Assembly: GCA_039908535.1 (NCBI GenBank)
Contig: JAMOAW010000068.1
Span: 1 to 15,166 of the forward strand
From: JAMOAW01 sp039908535
GTDB lineage: Bacteria; Pseudomonadota; Magnetococcia; Magnetococcales; JADFZT01
Reading direction: 5' to 3'
Length of the DNA stretch: 15,166 nucleotides
Part shown: positions 1-6,757 of the stretch, piece by piece
Layout: the number at the start of each line of letters is the position of its first letter
Numbering within the stretch: position 1 is the first letter of the stretch
The notes under the pieces: generated by a model
The model's database searches: none
What the model saw: the letters and a program-made list of their open reading frames with translations, nothing else
Told to the model about the DNA's origin: nothing
Position numbers and translations under genes: made by a program

Positions 1-1
1 T

Positions 2-604
2 TTCAAAGGGTTGCACACCCAAGAAGAACTGGCTTTAGATGAGGGGCAGAAGGCCTTGTTTCAACGTCCTTCGGTAGCCGCTATTTTCCCCGAGCATTAC
101 CTGATTAAGGTGAGAAATTTTGACGATGTCGCTCGCAATACCCTGGACGAGTGGATCTATTTTCTGAAAAATGCCGATATCCGTGATGATTTTACAGCAC
201 GTGGACTAAAAAAGGCCAAAGAAAAGCTTGATATCCTGCAATTGCCAGAGATAGAGCGAAAGGCCTATGAACGCTATCAGGAAGATTTGCATGATCAAGC
301 AAGTTTTGTGCTCTCCACCTATGGTGCTGGTAAATGGGAAGGTGAACAGATAGGCGAGCAGAGAGGTCGCCAGGAAGGCGAAGCCAAAATTCTTCTCCGC
401 CTATTGACTCTCCGTTTCGGCAATTTGCCTTCCAGTATCCAAGAGAGAGTCAATACAGCCGATTTGGAAACCCTAGAACTGTGGAGCGACCTTGTCCTGG
501 ATGCTCGTTCCCTTGAAGAGGTATTTGGTTCAGGCATTCATATTAATTGGCCCATTTGGAGCGAACCGGATCTGGTTGGTAAAATTTCAGTCCAACAGGA
601 ATAG
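2..604 (+). CDS. Rpn/PD-(D/E)XK-type nuclease with DUF4351-like C-terminus (5' partial)
   Basis: The reading frame is open from base 2 (F-K-G-L-H-T-Q-E-E), so this is the 3' part of a longer gene entering from the left; the TTG at 11 is unlikely to be the true start. The segment LDEWIYFLKN, the charged GEQIGEQRGRQEGEAK linker and the final LLRLLTLRFGNLP...LETLELWSDLVLDARSLEEVF match my memory of the C-terminal half of Rpn family recombination-promoting nucleases/putative transposases, with a DUF4351-like end. The catalytic PD-(D/E)XK part would lie upstream, outside the window. The homology-like region stops at EEVF (about 526). The last 25 residues come from DNA overlapping an antisense transposase remnant, so the natural C-terminus was probably replaced. 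These proteins are numerous, often mobile or degenerate, and their cellular role is poorly defined. Confidence 0.7.
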   Translation, partial: FKGLHTQEELALDEGQKALFQRPSVAAIFPEHYLIKVRNFDDVARNTLDEWIYFLKNADIRDDFTARGLKKAKEKLDILQLPEIERKAYERYQEDLHDQASFVLSTYGAGKWEGEQIGEQRGRQEGEAKILLRLLTLRFGNLPSSIQERVNTADLETLELWSDLVLDARSLEEVFGSGIHINWPIWSEPDLVGKISVQQE

Positions 605-875
605 TCACTTTCTCCGTGACCAATAAAAGAAACACCATATCCTGGCCTATCATAAACCCACCGGTCTTTTTGTCCTTTATTTTATGAACACCAGAAATCT
701 TGGTTGTTGCCTTGCTATGCTGTCTGGAAGAGTCATCCTCTACGAGAATAACACTGGTAATTCCATGCTTCCGTAATATAACTCCTCCACTCATTTGAAA
801 AACCGTCTGCCAAGGAATTCTATTATAATAACCCCGCGCCCAAAAACTCTGCCCTGCAAAAAATCTAGTAACCGT
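543..875 (-). pseudogene. IS4-like DDE transposase fragment
   Basis: The - strand frame is open from about 875 down to a TAA at 543 and reads ...RFFAGQSFWARGYYNR, IPWQTVF, then VILVEDDSSRQHSK, GVHKIKDKKTGG, DMVFLLLVTEKVTIPVG and FYQPDP. This order (YNR-PW, an Asp-containing strand followed by RxHSK, HK-KDKKTGG, VTIPVGxxFYQPDP) is what I recall from the middle of IS4-superfamily DDE transposases, and the VEDD aspartate would be a catalytic residue. An intact transposase would be about 350-450 residues; only about 110 remain, and no continuation is visible on either side. The upstream end stops exactly where an 11-base inverted repeat begins (868-878). The downstream end overlaps and supplies the tail of the nuclease gene. 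Non-functional remnant; the assignment to IS4 rather than a neighbouring IS family is inference. Confidence 0.65.
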
Positions 876-1027
876 TCAGATAAAAAAAATCAAAAACAAG
901 ACCTTGGGGGATTGCATCCCCCAATCCCCCTGCTATTTGAAGAAAGCAAAACCGAATTCAAAAGCAAAGTCAAAAAAACCCCTGGGGGCAATCCCCCAGC
1001 CCCCTTTTTTTTATTATGAACGGTTAC
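868..1027. repeat. 160-base element bounded by 11-base inverted repeats, with GC-rich hairpins
   Basis: GTAACCGTTCA at 868-878 is the exact reverse complement of TGAACGGTTAC at 1017-1027, and the similarity continues weakly inward. Inside lie two G/C-block hairpins: GGGGGAT/ATCCCCC at 906-922 and CTGGGGG/CCCCCAG at 982-999. The left boundary coincides with the point where the transposase fragment loses its frame, which fits a small non-autonomous insertion or a deletion scar. No clear target duplication flanks it. Translated frames across it are low-complexity and not credible genes. Confidence 0.45.
982..1012 (+). terminator. Rho-independent-type terminator
   Basis: A 7-base-pair stem, CTGGGGG (982-988) with CCCCCAG (993-999) and a CAAT loop, is followed by C-rich bases and eight T residues at 1005-1012. 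It is correctly oriented to stop + strand transcripts arriving from the nuclease gene, though nearly 380 bases downstream of it. Confidence 0.5.
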
Positions 1028-1179
1028 GCCAAAGCAATAAATCATTGAGTTTCAATTAACGTAAAAAAATCTCATTCTCCATCTCCAAAAATACTGGAAA
1101 TTGAGCCAAATTTGGGGCGGATGAGGTTTTCGGTAGCGACAGGGGGAGTTATTTGATAAAGATACAAACGGGCCCCCAG

Positions 1180-1212
1180 CCCCTCTTTTTTTTAATGACC
1201 AAAAAAGAGGGG
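1180..1212 (-). terminator. Terminator hairpin downstream of fadE
   Basis: CCCCTCTTTTTT (1180-1191) pairs with AAAAAAGAGGGG (1201-1212) around a 9-base loop. It starts 25 bases past the fadE stop codon. The stem is A/T at the loop end and G/C at the base, with no long T tract after it on the - strand, so it could act in either direction or simply stabilise the fadE 3' end. Confidence 0.45.
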
Positions 1213-1237
1213 TGGGGGAATTTGGGGATGGTTATAT

Positions 1238-3703
1238 TTATGCGGCGATGATGCGGCTTGCTGGGCTGGTGTGGATATAAAATGGGAAGTCATTTACTTC
1301 GATGGCTTCGTTGCGCAAGCTTTCGGCCTGCCGTAGCTGTTGGGCCTCTAATTGGGTAATGGTTTCGGTAGCGACCGCTTGTTTGATGGCCTCCCGGGTG
1401 TCAAAAGATGGGTGCGAGTTTTGGCTTAGGAACGGTTTTAGTTTGCGTTCTAGGGCTTCGCTCTCCACGCTCATGCGCCAAGCCTTTTCCAGTTGGGCCA
1501 TGGGGTCGGTGGCGGCGGTGGGGATAAAAATGCCGCTGGTCAATTGATCGCGCACCGCCGATGGTTGTAAGAGCAAATCGGCCAGGGCGTGAGTCATTTT
1601 GTCTGAGGGTGGGGCATGGGGATAGCCTAGGGGAAAGGCCAGAAAGCGCACCAATTTGGCGATTAGAGGATAGGGAAAGTTGGCCAACACCCCGCGCGCC
1701 GCCTCTTGCGCCCCATACAGGGTGTGGTGCAGAGTCCAATCGAGTAGGGGTTGTTCGGCCTTGGGAGAACCGCGATCATGGAATGTTTTAAGGGCGGCTG
1801 AGGCCAGATAGAGATTGCTGAGCAAATCGGCCATGCGGCCACTGATGGACTCTTTGCGTTTAAGATTGCCTTGCAAAAAAGCTAAGGAGAGTTCCGAAAG
1901 CAGGGCAAAGATGGCCGACATACGGCTGAGTTGCCGAAAATAATAGGGATCTTTGGCGGTTTTAGGTCCAGCCACCAAACGCCCACCAGAGAGTCCCAGG
2001 ACACATGTACGGGCGGCCACTTGCAGGGCGAATTTTACGTGGCCAAAAAAGGCCGTATCGAATTCATCTACACGCTTTTTGGGATCCTTTTTTTCCAGGG
2101 CTTGGAGTTCCTTTAATAGATAGGGGTGGGCGCGGATGGCCCCTTGACCAAAAACGATCAAAGTGCGCGTAAGAATATTGGCCCCTTCCACGGTAATGCC
2201 GATGGGAATGGATTGATACAGACCCGCCAGCAGATTTTTAGGCCCCAAGCAAATACCGGCCCCACCCACCACATCCATGGCATCGTTGACCACCGAACGC
2301 ATCCGTTCGGTGAGTTGATATTTGGTTAAGGCTGAGATAACCGAGGGTTTTTCGCCTAAATCGACGGCGGCGACTGTCAGACGTCGGGTGGCATCCATTA
2401 GCCATGTCTGCCCAGTCACCCGGCCTAGAACCTCTCTGACACCTTCAAAGCGACCAATGGGCAGTTTAAATTGTCGACGCACCATGGCATAGTTACCGAT
2501 GACGCGGCTGGCCTTTTTGCTCGCTCCTGTGGAGAGGGCCGGCAAGGAGATGGCCCGGCCTTCCGACAGACAATTCATCAACATGCGCCACCCTTGGCCG
2601 ACCCGATCTGGGCCGCCGATGACCATCTCAAGGGGAATAAAAACCTGATGCCCTTGGGTGGGGCCGTTTTGAAACGGGACGTTTAACGGGTTATGACGGC
2701 GACCAATGCGCACTCCGGGGGTGTGGACTGGAATAAGCGCAAGGGTGATGCCGATCTCCTCTTGGGTGCCCAGCCAATGGTCGGGATCTCGTAGTTGAAA
2801 GGCCAAGCCCAACACCGTGGCCACTGGGGCGAGGGTGATATAGCGTTTGTTCCAGTTAAGGCGAATGCCAAGGATGTTTTTTTGATCTTGATAATCGCCT
2901 CGGCAGACCACCCCGACATCGGGCATAGAGCCCGCATCGCTGCCCGCTTGCGGGCTGGTCAGGGCAAAACAGGGAATCTCCTCACCGGTGGCCAATCGGG
3001 GAAGATAGTAATTTTTTTGTGTTTCGGTGCCATAATGGAGCAGCAGTTCGGCTGGCCCCAAGGAGTTGGGTACCATGACGGTGACGGCGGCGGTGGCACT
3101 ACAACTGGCCACCTTTTGCACCACGGCCGAATGAGCGGTAGCAGAAAAACCCAGTCCGCCATAAGATTTTGGAATAATCATACCAAAAAAACGTTGATCT
3201 TTGAGATAATTCCAGACCACTATGGGCAGATCGTGATGGAGTTCGGTGATTTCCCAATCGTCGATCATGGTGCAAAGTTTTTCGACCGGTCCATCCAAAA
3301 AGGCCTGCTCTGCGCTGGTTAAGGTGGGTAAGGGGAGTTTTAGGAGGTGCTCCCAGTTTGGATGGCCACTAAAGAGTTCTCGATCCCACCAGACGGTTCC
3401 TGCCTCCAAGGCCTCTTGTTCGGTGTGGGAGAGGGGCGGGAGGGCCTTGGCAAAATTTTCCAAAATGGGGGTGGTTATCACCTTTTTACGCCATGGATCA
3501 TAGCAGATGACGGCAACAATGGTCAGATAGATCAAACCTATGAGCAGATGGGTTATGGTGAGTTGGGCCATCGAATCTGGCCAAAAAAACCATGCCAGTA
3601 ACCCACCTACCGCCACGCTCCATCCGGTACTTGATGCCGCAAAGAGAGCCAACAGAAAAAAAAGTGTCACACTAATTCCAATGTTAAAAAAGATTTCGTT
3701 CAT
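1238..3703 (-). CDS. fadE: FadE-type acyl-CoA dehydrogenase
   Basis: Predicted membrane-associated flavoprotein performing the first step of fatty acid beta-oxidation (acyl-CoA to trans-2-enoyl-CoA). It is 821 residues, close to the roughly 814 of E. coli FadE. Residues about 4-68 hold hydrophobic membrane segments. The acyl-CoA dehydrogenase core follows: YGGLGFSATAHS (around 181-192), FALTSPQAGSDAG (around 246) and GGAGICLGPKN...ITVEGANILTRTLIVFGQGA (around 480-525). The Glu of VEGAN (residue 506) lies in the motif conserved in FadE. The C-terminal quarter corresponds to the DUF1974 extension of this family. I start it at the ATG at 3703 because GGGAGGAG lies just upstream; an ATG 54 codons earlier only extends into the overlapping peptidase gene. 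The start overlaps the upstream stop codon (ATGA), indicating translational coupling. Confidence 0.93.
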   Translation of the reverse strand: MNEIFFNIGISVTLFFLLALFAASSTGWSVAVGGLLAWFFWPDSMAQLTITHLLIGLIYLTIVAVICYDPWRKKVITTPILENFAKALPPLSHTEQEALEAGTVWWDRELFSGHPNWEHLLKLPLPTLTSAEQAFLDGPVEKLCTMIDDWEITELHHDLPIVVWNYLKDQRFFGMIIPKSYGGLGFSATAHSAVVQKVASCSATAAVTVMVPNSLGPAELLLHYGTETQKNYYLPRLATGEEIPCFALTSPQAGSDAGSMPDVGVVCRGDYQDQKNILGIRLNWNKRYITLAPVATVLGLAFQLRDPDHWLGTQEEIGITLALIPVHTPGVRIGRRHNPLNVPFQNGPTQGHQVFIPLEMVIGGPDRVGQGWRMLMNCLSEGRAISLPALSTGASKKASRVIGNYAMVRRQFKLPIGRFEGVREVLGRVTGQTWLMDATRRLTVAAVDLGEKPSVISALTKYQLTERMRSVVNDAMDVVGGAGICLGPKNLLAGLYQSIPIGITVEGANILTRTLIVFGQGAIRAHPYLLKELQALEKKDPKKRVDEFDTAFFGHVKFALQVAARTCVLGLSGGRLVAGPKTAKDPYYFRQLSRMSAIFALLSELSLAFLQGNLKRKESISGRMADLLSNLYLASAALKTFHDRGSPKAEQPLLDWTLHHTLYGAQEAARGVLANFPYPLIAKLVRFLAFPLGYPHAPPSDKMTHALADLLLQPSAVRDQLTSGIFIPTAATDPMAQLEKAWRMSVESEALERKLKPFLSQNSHPSFDTREAIKQAVATETITQLEAQQLRQAESLRNEAIEVNDFPFYIHTSPASRIIAA

Positions 3704-4719
3704 GGTCTCCTCCCGTTTTCCGTCGCGTGATGATCGACATGGACACTGTTTTTGGGGGATAAGGTTTCTGTTTCTAGAAAATGAAAAGGGAAAAAAGGTT
3801 TTTTTGGCAAAAATCGGCGTAGTTGTTCGATCAAGGGGAGCCAAAAAAACCGGTTTGGCCACCAAAGGAGATCAGAGGGGGTTTTGTCTCGGACCGCGCC
3901 TGGTAGATGGCAAAAGTTGACCGAATTGCAAACGATCCCTTCGGTATCCCAAGGCAGATTGCGATAGTTGGCCAGATCGTCATGGCCGATCAGAGGATAT
4001 TTGATGATTTCAAAATAGGGCGAGTGGTCAAAATCGCGCGGGGTAAAGAGACGAAAATTGCGCCGATAGAGCCGAATCTGTCCATTTTTATCCCGTTGCA
4101 CCACTGGCAAAATGGGAAAACTCACCGACATAAAGGCCAACGCCAACATGGAGGAGCAGACGGTGCGGGTTGTTTCGCCAGCCGAATGGGCAAACAGCGT
4201 GGAACGCCATTGCCGGGGCAGAATGCCATAAGGCAATAGAAAACGGGCCAGATCCAAAATTTGGCGCAGATCATAATCCGAACCCAAGCGATTTAAGAGA
4301 TGTTCAATGACTTTGATGGCGTCGTGGGGGGAGATCGCCTGAGGTCTACAGATGCGCAGATGGTGATTGCGGTACAGAGAGAGGGGGGACAGAATGGTTC
4401 CTTGGCCAAGAACGGCCTCCAGGATGAGTTGTTCATCGGGATCGCCGTGATGATAGGCCATGATTTTTTGGCGTAAGAGAGGATCTTCTGTTTCGCTCAA
4501 TCGACCGATATAGAGCACCGAGTGTGACCAAGGGCTTTGGGTGATGGTCTTGATCACTTCGCTGCAACGACTACGCCCTTCCACCAACAAGACATCGCAG
4601 GGTTTGACCTTGGAACTGAGGAGATCAAAGTTACACAGCGGCATTCCTGTCGGTTCTTCTTCCTCTGTGAGCCATTTGATGATCGAATCCAAAAGCCTTT
4701 GCGTGATCGGTGTCGTCAT
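3700..4719 (-). CDS. Permuted papain-fold (YiiX/NlpC-P60-like) cysteine peptidase or amidase
   Basis: A 339-residue protein without an obvious signal peptide. Residues 36-71 (KVKPCDVLLVEG, then SPWSHSVLYIG) look like the opening of the permuted NlpC/P60 (YiiX/YebB, DUF830-type) fold, where the catalytic His precedes the Cys. The likely triad is His66 (WSHSVLYIG), Glu101 (QLILEAVLG) and Cys188 (RTVCSSML). The C-terminal third is basic and hydrophobic-patterned (LLWWPNRFFWLPLIEQLRRF) and could touch membrane. The ATG at 4719 has a strong AGGAGG about 7 bases upstream. The stop overlaps the fadE start (ATGA), so the two are one operon. Members of this fold include bacterial peptidases and LRAT-like lipid-acting enzymes; a lipid or lipoprotein substrate is suggested by the fadE link, but that is inference. 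Confidence 0.7.
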   Translation of the reverse strand: MTTPITQRLLDSIIKWLTEEEEPTGMPLCNFDLLSSKVKPCDVLLVEGRSRCSEVIKTITQSPWSHSVLYIGRLSETEDPLLRQKIMAYHHGDPDEQLILEAVLGQGTILSPLSLYRNHHLRICRPQAISPHDAIKVIEHLLNRLGSDYDLRQILDLARFLLPYGILPRQWRSTLFAHSAGETTRTVCSSMLALAFMSVSFPILPVVQRDKNGQIRLYRRNFRLFTPRDFDHSPYFEIIKYPLIGHDDLANYRNLPWDTEGIVCNSVNFCHLPGAVRDKTPSDLLWWPNRFFWLPLIEQLRRFLPKKPFFPFHFLETETLSPKNSVHVDHHATENGRRP

Positions 4720-5273
4720 AGGATCCTCCTGGCTTAACGCTCTTCTCTTTATACACTGTTAAAGAAGTGCTTCAGATTGTTTTGCTTAGGATCTTGATTG
4801 TGAGTATCTTTTTTTGATAACTCCTTCTGTATATTAGAAAATTATTATAAACTTACAACAGTTATTTTACGTTTAAAATGTAAAAAAAAATGTACTTTTT
4901 CTATCTTTAATGGAAAATTTTTCCATCAATAAAATGTATTTGTACAATTCATTTTATTCTCTAAATAATTTGCTAATGAAGCGATTTTGTTCTGTTTTTA
5001 TTGCTTTCATATGTTTTAATTTTATTTGGTTTACATTTTTTATGGTTATCATAATGAAATAGATGCATATTTTGTACCATCCAAACAAACCAAAACGTTC
5101 ACAATGAACTGTTAACTTAACAGTTCATTGTGAACGTTTTGGGAAGGATGGACAGATAAAAACAGAAAAAATTGTTTTAAATCAATATAATAAAAACATG
5201 GTCCAAGAGATGCATAGTGATATACAAGTTTGATAAAATATCATAAACACATCACATGCAAAGGATCACAGCG
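4720..5273. other. AT-rich divergent intergenic region
   Basis: About 550 bases between the peptidase-fadE operon (leftward) and the small exported protein (rightward). Composition is strikingly AT-rich compared with the flanking genes, with many A and T runs. It must hold the promoters for both directions. A TATAAA at 4753-4748 on the - strand is a possible -10 for the peptidase operon, but I see no convincing -35. A 15-base palindrome (TGGAAAA-T-TTTTCCA) lies at 4911-4925 and a much larger one at 5077-5151. No credible coding frame was found. Confidence 0.6.
5077..5151. repeat. 75-base near-perfect palindrome
   Basis: The 26-base arm at 5090-5115 is the exact reverse complement of 5117-5142, with one central C. 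Outer CCATCC (5077-5082) and GGATGG (5146-5151) also pair, extending the structure to 75 bases. Each arm contains the smaller dyad GTTCACAATGAAC. There is no T tract after it. It could be an operator for the divergent genes, a cruciform-forming site, or a small mobile inverted repeat. Confidence 0.75.
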
Positions 5274-5615
5274 ATGAAAAAAATTTTTTTAGCCTTGGCC
5301 ATCACCGTTGGATGTGGAGGGACACTCCCCATAGCCCAAGCCGCAGAACAGACTCAGGATCCCATCTTGGCCAGTTTTGAACGGGCCTTCAAAACCGATC
5401 AAACCGGTCACTTGACGGAACATGATCTTCTCGTGGCCAGCTTTACGCGTGGTTTCGCCGATCAAAGCGATCCCTTGCTTACCCAAAAACCAGTGGGACC
5501 GGAAATGGATCGATTGACCCATGAAATCAATATCGCCTTTTGGCGTCAAGAGGTTCCTACCGCACCCAAACAAACGGCCTTGGTAACGACTCCAAAAATT
5601 TCCAAAGATTTATAA
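5274..5615 (+). CDS. Small exported protein of unknown function
   Basis: A 113-residue protein that I do not recognise. The N-terminus MKKIFLALAITVGCGGTLPI followed by AQAAEQ is a typical Sec signal peptide with cleavage expected at AQA-A, giving a mature protein of about 90 residues in the periplasm or outside. I chose the ATG at 5274, with AAAGGA 8 bases upstream; an in-frame ATG at 5256 would put six extra residues before the signal peptide. The mature part carries two similar heptads, ASFERAF (33-39) and ASFTRGF (55-61), separated by a TDQTGHLTEHD segment that resembles but does not match an EF-hand loop. The C-terminus is Thr/Pro/Lys-rich. A decayed copy of its 3' end lies at 8094-8165, so this gene once bordered cmr6 directly. 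Confidence 0.7.
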   Translation: MKKIFLALAITVGCGGTLPIAQAAEQTQDPILASFERAFKTDQTGHLTEHDLLVASFTRGFADQSDPLLTQKPVGPEMDRLTHEINIAFWRQEVPTAPKQTALVTTPKISKDL

Positions 5616-5633
5616 ACAAATGGAAATCGGTCT

Positions 5634-5677
5634 CCCGTCTTCAGAAAAACGTTTTAAAAAACGCAACTGAAGACGGG
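5634..5677. terminator. Terminator-like hairpin between the exported gene and the cmr6 remnant
   Basis: CCCGTCTTCAG (5634-5644) pairs perfectly with CTGAAGACGGG (5667-5677), and the loop holds a second pairing (CGTTTT with AAAACG). It begins 18 bases past the exported-protein stop and sits between convergent coding sequences, as bidirectional terminators do, but lacks a clear T tail. A decayed copy occurs at 8184-8222. Confidence 0.5.
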
Positions 5678-5768
5678 AATAACCCGATTTGATTAGAAAT
5701 AATTATATGACAAGCGTTGCCTCTGTTTTTGCTATCCAGCCCCACCCAAGGGGGTGACTTCCATAACC

Positions 5769-5960
5769 TTACAGGGCGATGGGACCCCTCGGTGTTTGAT
5801 ATCCATAACCTGAGGAGCCCTTTCCGCCGATACCTAAAAGATCCAACCCTTTTTTCAACAGCTGCACCCCTATAGCGATATTTTTTTTGGATTGACTGGC
5901 AGATCCAAAACGTCGCACGAATCTCGTTATACAAAACTGACGCATCCAATCCCAAAACAA
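5769..5960 (-). pseudogene. cmr6 3' fragment (pseudogene)
   Basis: The - strand reading ending at the TAA at 5769 gives GSASQSKKNIAIGVQLLKKG, then LDLLGIGGKGSSGYGYQTPR and GPIAL, which aligns with the C-terminus of the intact Cmr6 (LDLLGIGGKSSSGYGYQTPR, GPLSL), including the glycine-rich loop. Upstream, similarity becomes weak and seems to need a frame change (FVLGLDASV in another frame resembles FFLVVDQGS). Nothing like the other ~220 residues is present before the array begins. It is therefore a broken, diverged copy, either from duplication of the neighbouring cmr6 or left by an earlier related Cmr locus. Confidence 0.8.
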
Positions 5961-6072
5961 AATCCCAAACAATACGCACTGTGTGTCCAACTGGTATCGC
6001 ACTGATCTAACGGTCTCAATTCCAATTGTGAACGATCTGTCTTCTGCAGATTTTTTTGGCCAGGCAGGATCA
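5961..6072. other. Trailer-side flank of the CRISPR array
   Basis: Non-coding sequence between the cmr6 remnant and the repeat furthest from the leader. A short stem ATCTG/CAGAT (6035-6051) followed by seven T could be a weak + strand terminator. The first repeat after it is intact rather than degenerate, unusual for a trailer end, which suggests that older array units were lost here. Confidence 0.4.
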
Positions 6073-6108
6073 GTTTCAATCGCCTCAATTGGCGGAGAGG
6101 GTCGACCC

Positions 6109-6139
6109 TGCGACAACCATATATTCGCCCCCGACGGCG
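6109..6139 (-). other. Oldest surviving spacer, cut off by the palindromic island
   Basis: A 31-base spacer between the repeats at 6073 and 6140. It is the only normal spacer on the distal side of the palindromic block, so its transcription from the leader must pass through about 580 bases of hairpin-forming RNA. It may be silent. Confidence 0.7.
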
Positions 6140-6174
6140 GTTTCAATCGCCTCAATTGGCGGAGAGGGTCGACC

Positions 6175-6299
6175 CTGGGAATTCCGGTGACACAATACCT
6201 AATTGCTCCTATTCTTGCTAAACGTGTCATATTGTGAGGATAGAATGGACTGGGAATTCCGGTGACACAATACCTAATTGCTCCTATTCTTGCTAAACG
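6175..6299 (+). repeat. 75-base tandem duplication at the left end of the island
   Basis: The 50 bases at 6175-6224 (starting CTGGGAATTCCGG, ending GCTAAACG) recur exactly at 6250-6299, a period of 75. The first copy starts on the last base of the CRISPR repeat, so the first unit is joined to the repeat without a spacer. These two units carry CCTAATTGCTCC rather than the CATAATTGCTCT of the others, so they are an older or distinct subtype. Confidence 0.8.
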
Positions 6300-6757
6300 G
6301 GTAGAATTCCGGTGACACAATACATAATTGCTCTTTCTATTATGGGTAGAATTCCGGTGACACGGGTAGAATTCCGGTGACACAATACATAATTGCTCTT
6401 TCTATTATGTATTGTGTCACCGGAATTCCTATTATGTATTGTGTCACCGGAATTCCTATTATGTATTATGTCACCGGAATTCCATTGGAATTCCATTCAT
6501 AATTGCTCTTTCTATTATGTATTGTGTCACCGGAATTCCATTATAATTGCTCTTTCTATTATGTATTGTGTCACCGGAATTCCGGTGTCACCGGAATTCC
6601 ATTGGATTATGTATTGTGTCACCGGAATTCCATTGTATTGTGTCACCGGAATTCCATTGGGATTATGTATTGTGTCACCGGAATTCCATTGGTGACAGGA
6701 ATTCCATTGGTGACACAATACATAATTGCTCTTTCTATTATGTATTGTGTCACCGGA
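6176..6757. mobile_element. Nested palindromic repeat island inside the CRISPR array (REPIN/MITE-like)
   Basis: This ~580-base block is made of one short unit: GGAATTCC, then GGTGACACAATAC, then A/CTAAT, in both orientations. Full forward cores start at 6186, 6261, 6311, 6376 and 6709, with truncated ones at 6356 and 6691. Reverse cores start at 6409, 6436, 6463 (one mismatch), 6519, 6563, 6611, 6635, 6667 and 6742, with a truncated one at 6585. Forward units lie mostly left, reverse units right. Head-to-head pairs form hairpins with a TGCTCTTTCT loop. The block occupies the place of one spacer and abuts the repeat at 6758. The pattern resembles the short repeats I recall around REP-associated IS200-like tyrosine transposases; no transposase is present here. 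Confidence 0.75.
6369..6428. repeat. Best complete hairpin of the island
   Basis: The 25-base arm at 6369-6393 (GAATTCCGGTGACACAATAC, then ATAAT) is an exact reverse complement of 6404-6428, around the 10-base loop TGCTCTTTCT. This is probably the full repeat unit from which the other half-units derive. An 18-base-arm version with the same loop lies at 6709-6754. Confidence 0.85.

Larger units (their letters stand above)
5507..5960. repeat. Left copy of the duplication flanking the CRISPR array
   Basis: From GGATCGATTGACC in the exported gene, through the hairpin, to the region encoding the last ~50 residues of cmr6, this segment matches 8094-8440 in the same order and orientation. Differences are scattered substitutions, a ~45-base segment present only here near 5540-5575, and about 70 extra bases here at 5680-5750. 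The copies are diverged, so the event is not recent. Confidence 0.75.

Noticed and set aside
795..1019. 74-residue + strand frame
   Set aside because: It spans the inverted-repeat element and poly-A/G/C hairpins, is compositionally biased and resembles no protein.
2795..3322. 175-residue + strand frame opposite fadE
   Set aside because: It is antisense to a confidently identified gene and is a shadow of its codon pattern.
3704..3865. Upstream in-frame start extending fadE by 54 residues
   Set aside because: The extension is antifamily, low-complexity sequence lying inside the peptidase gene, whereas the ATG at 3703 has a strong ribosome site and gives the normal FadE length.
5256..5273. Earlier ATG for the exported protein
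   Set aside because: It would place MQRITA before a signal peptide that begins well at MKK, and the good ribosome site serves the ATG at 5274.
5310..5450. EF-hand calcium-binding protein
   Set aside because: The TDQTGHLTEHD stretch lacks the correct spacing of acidic ligands for an EF-hand loop.
6035..6057. Terminator for the CRISPR array
   Set aside because: The short stem with a T run is oriented for the + strand, while the array is transcribed on the - strand.
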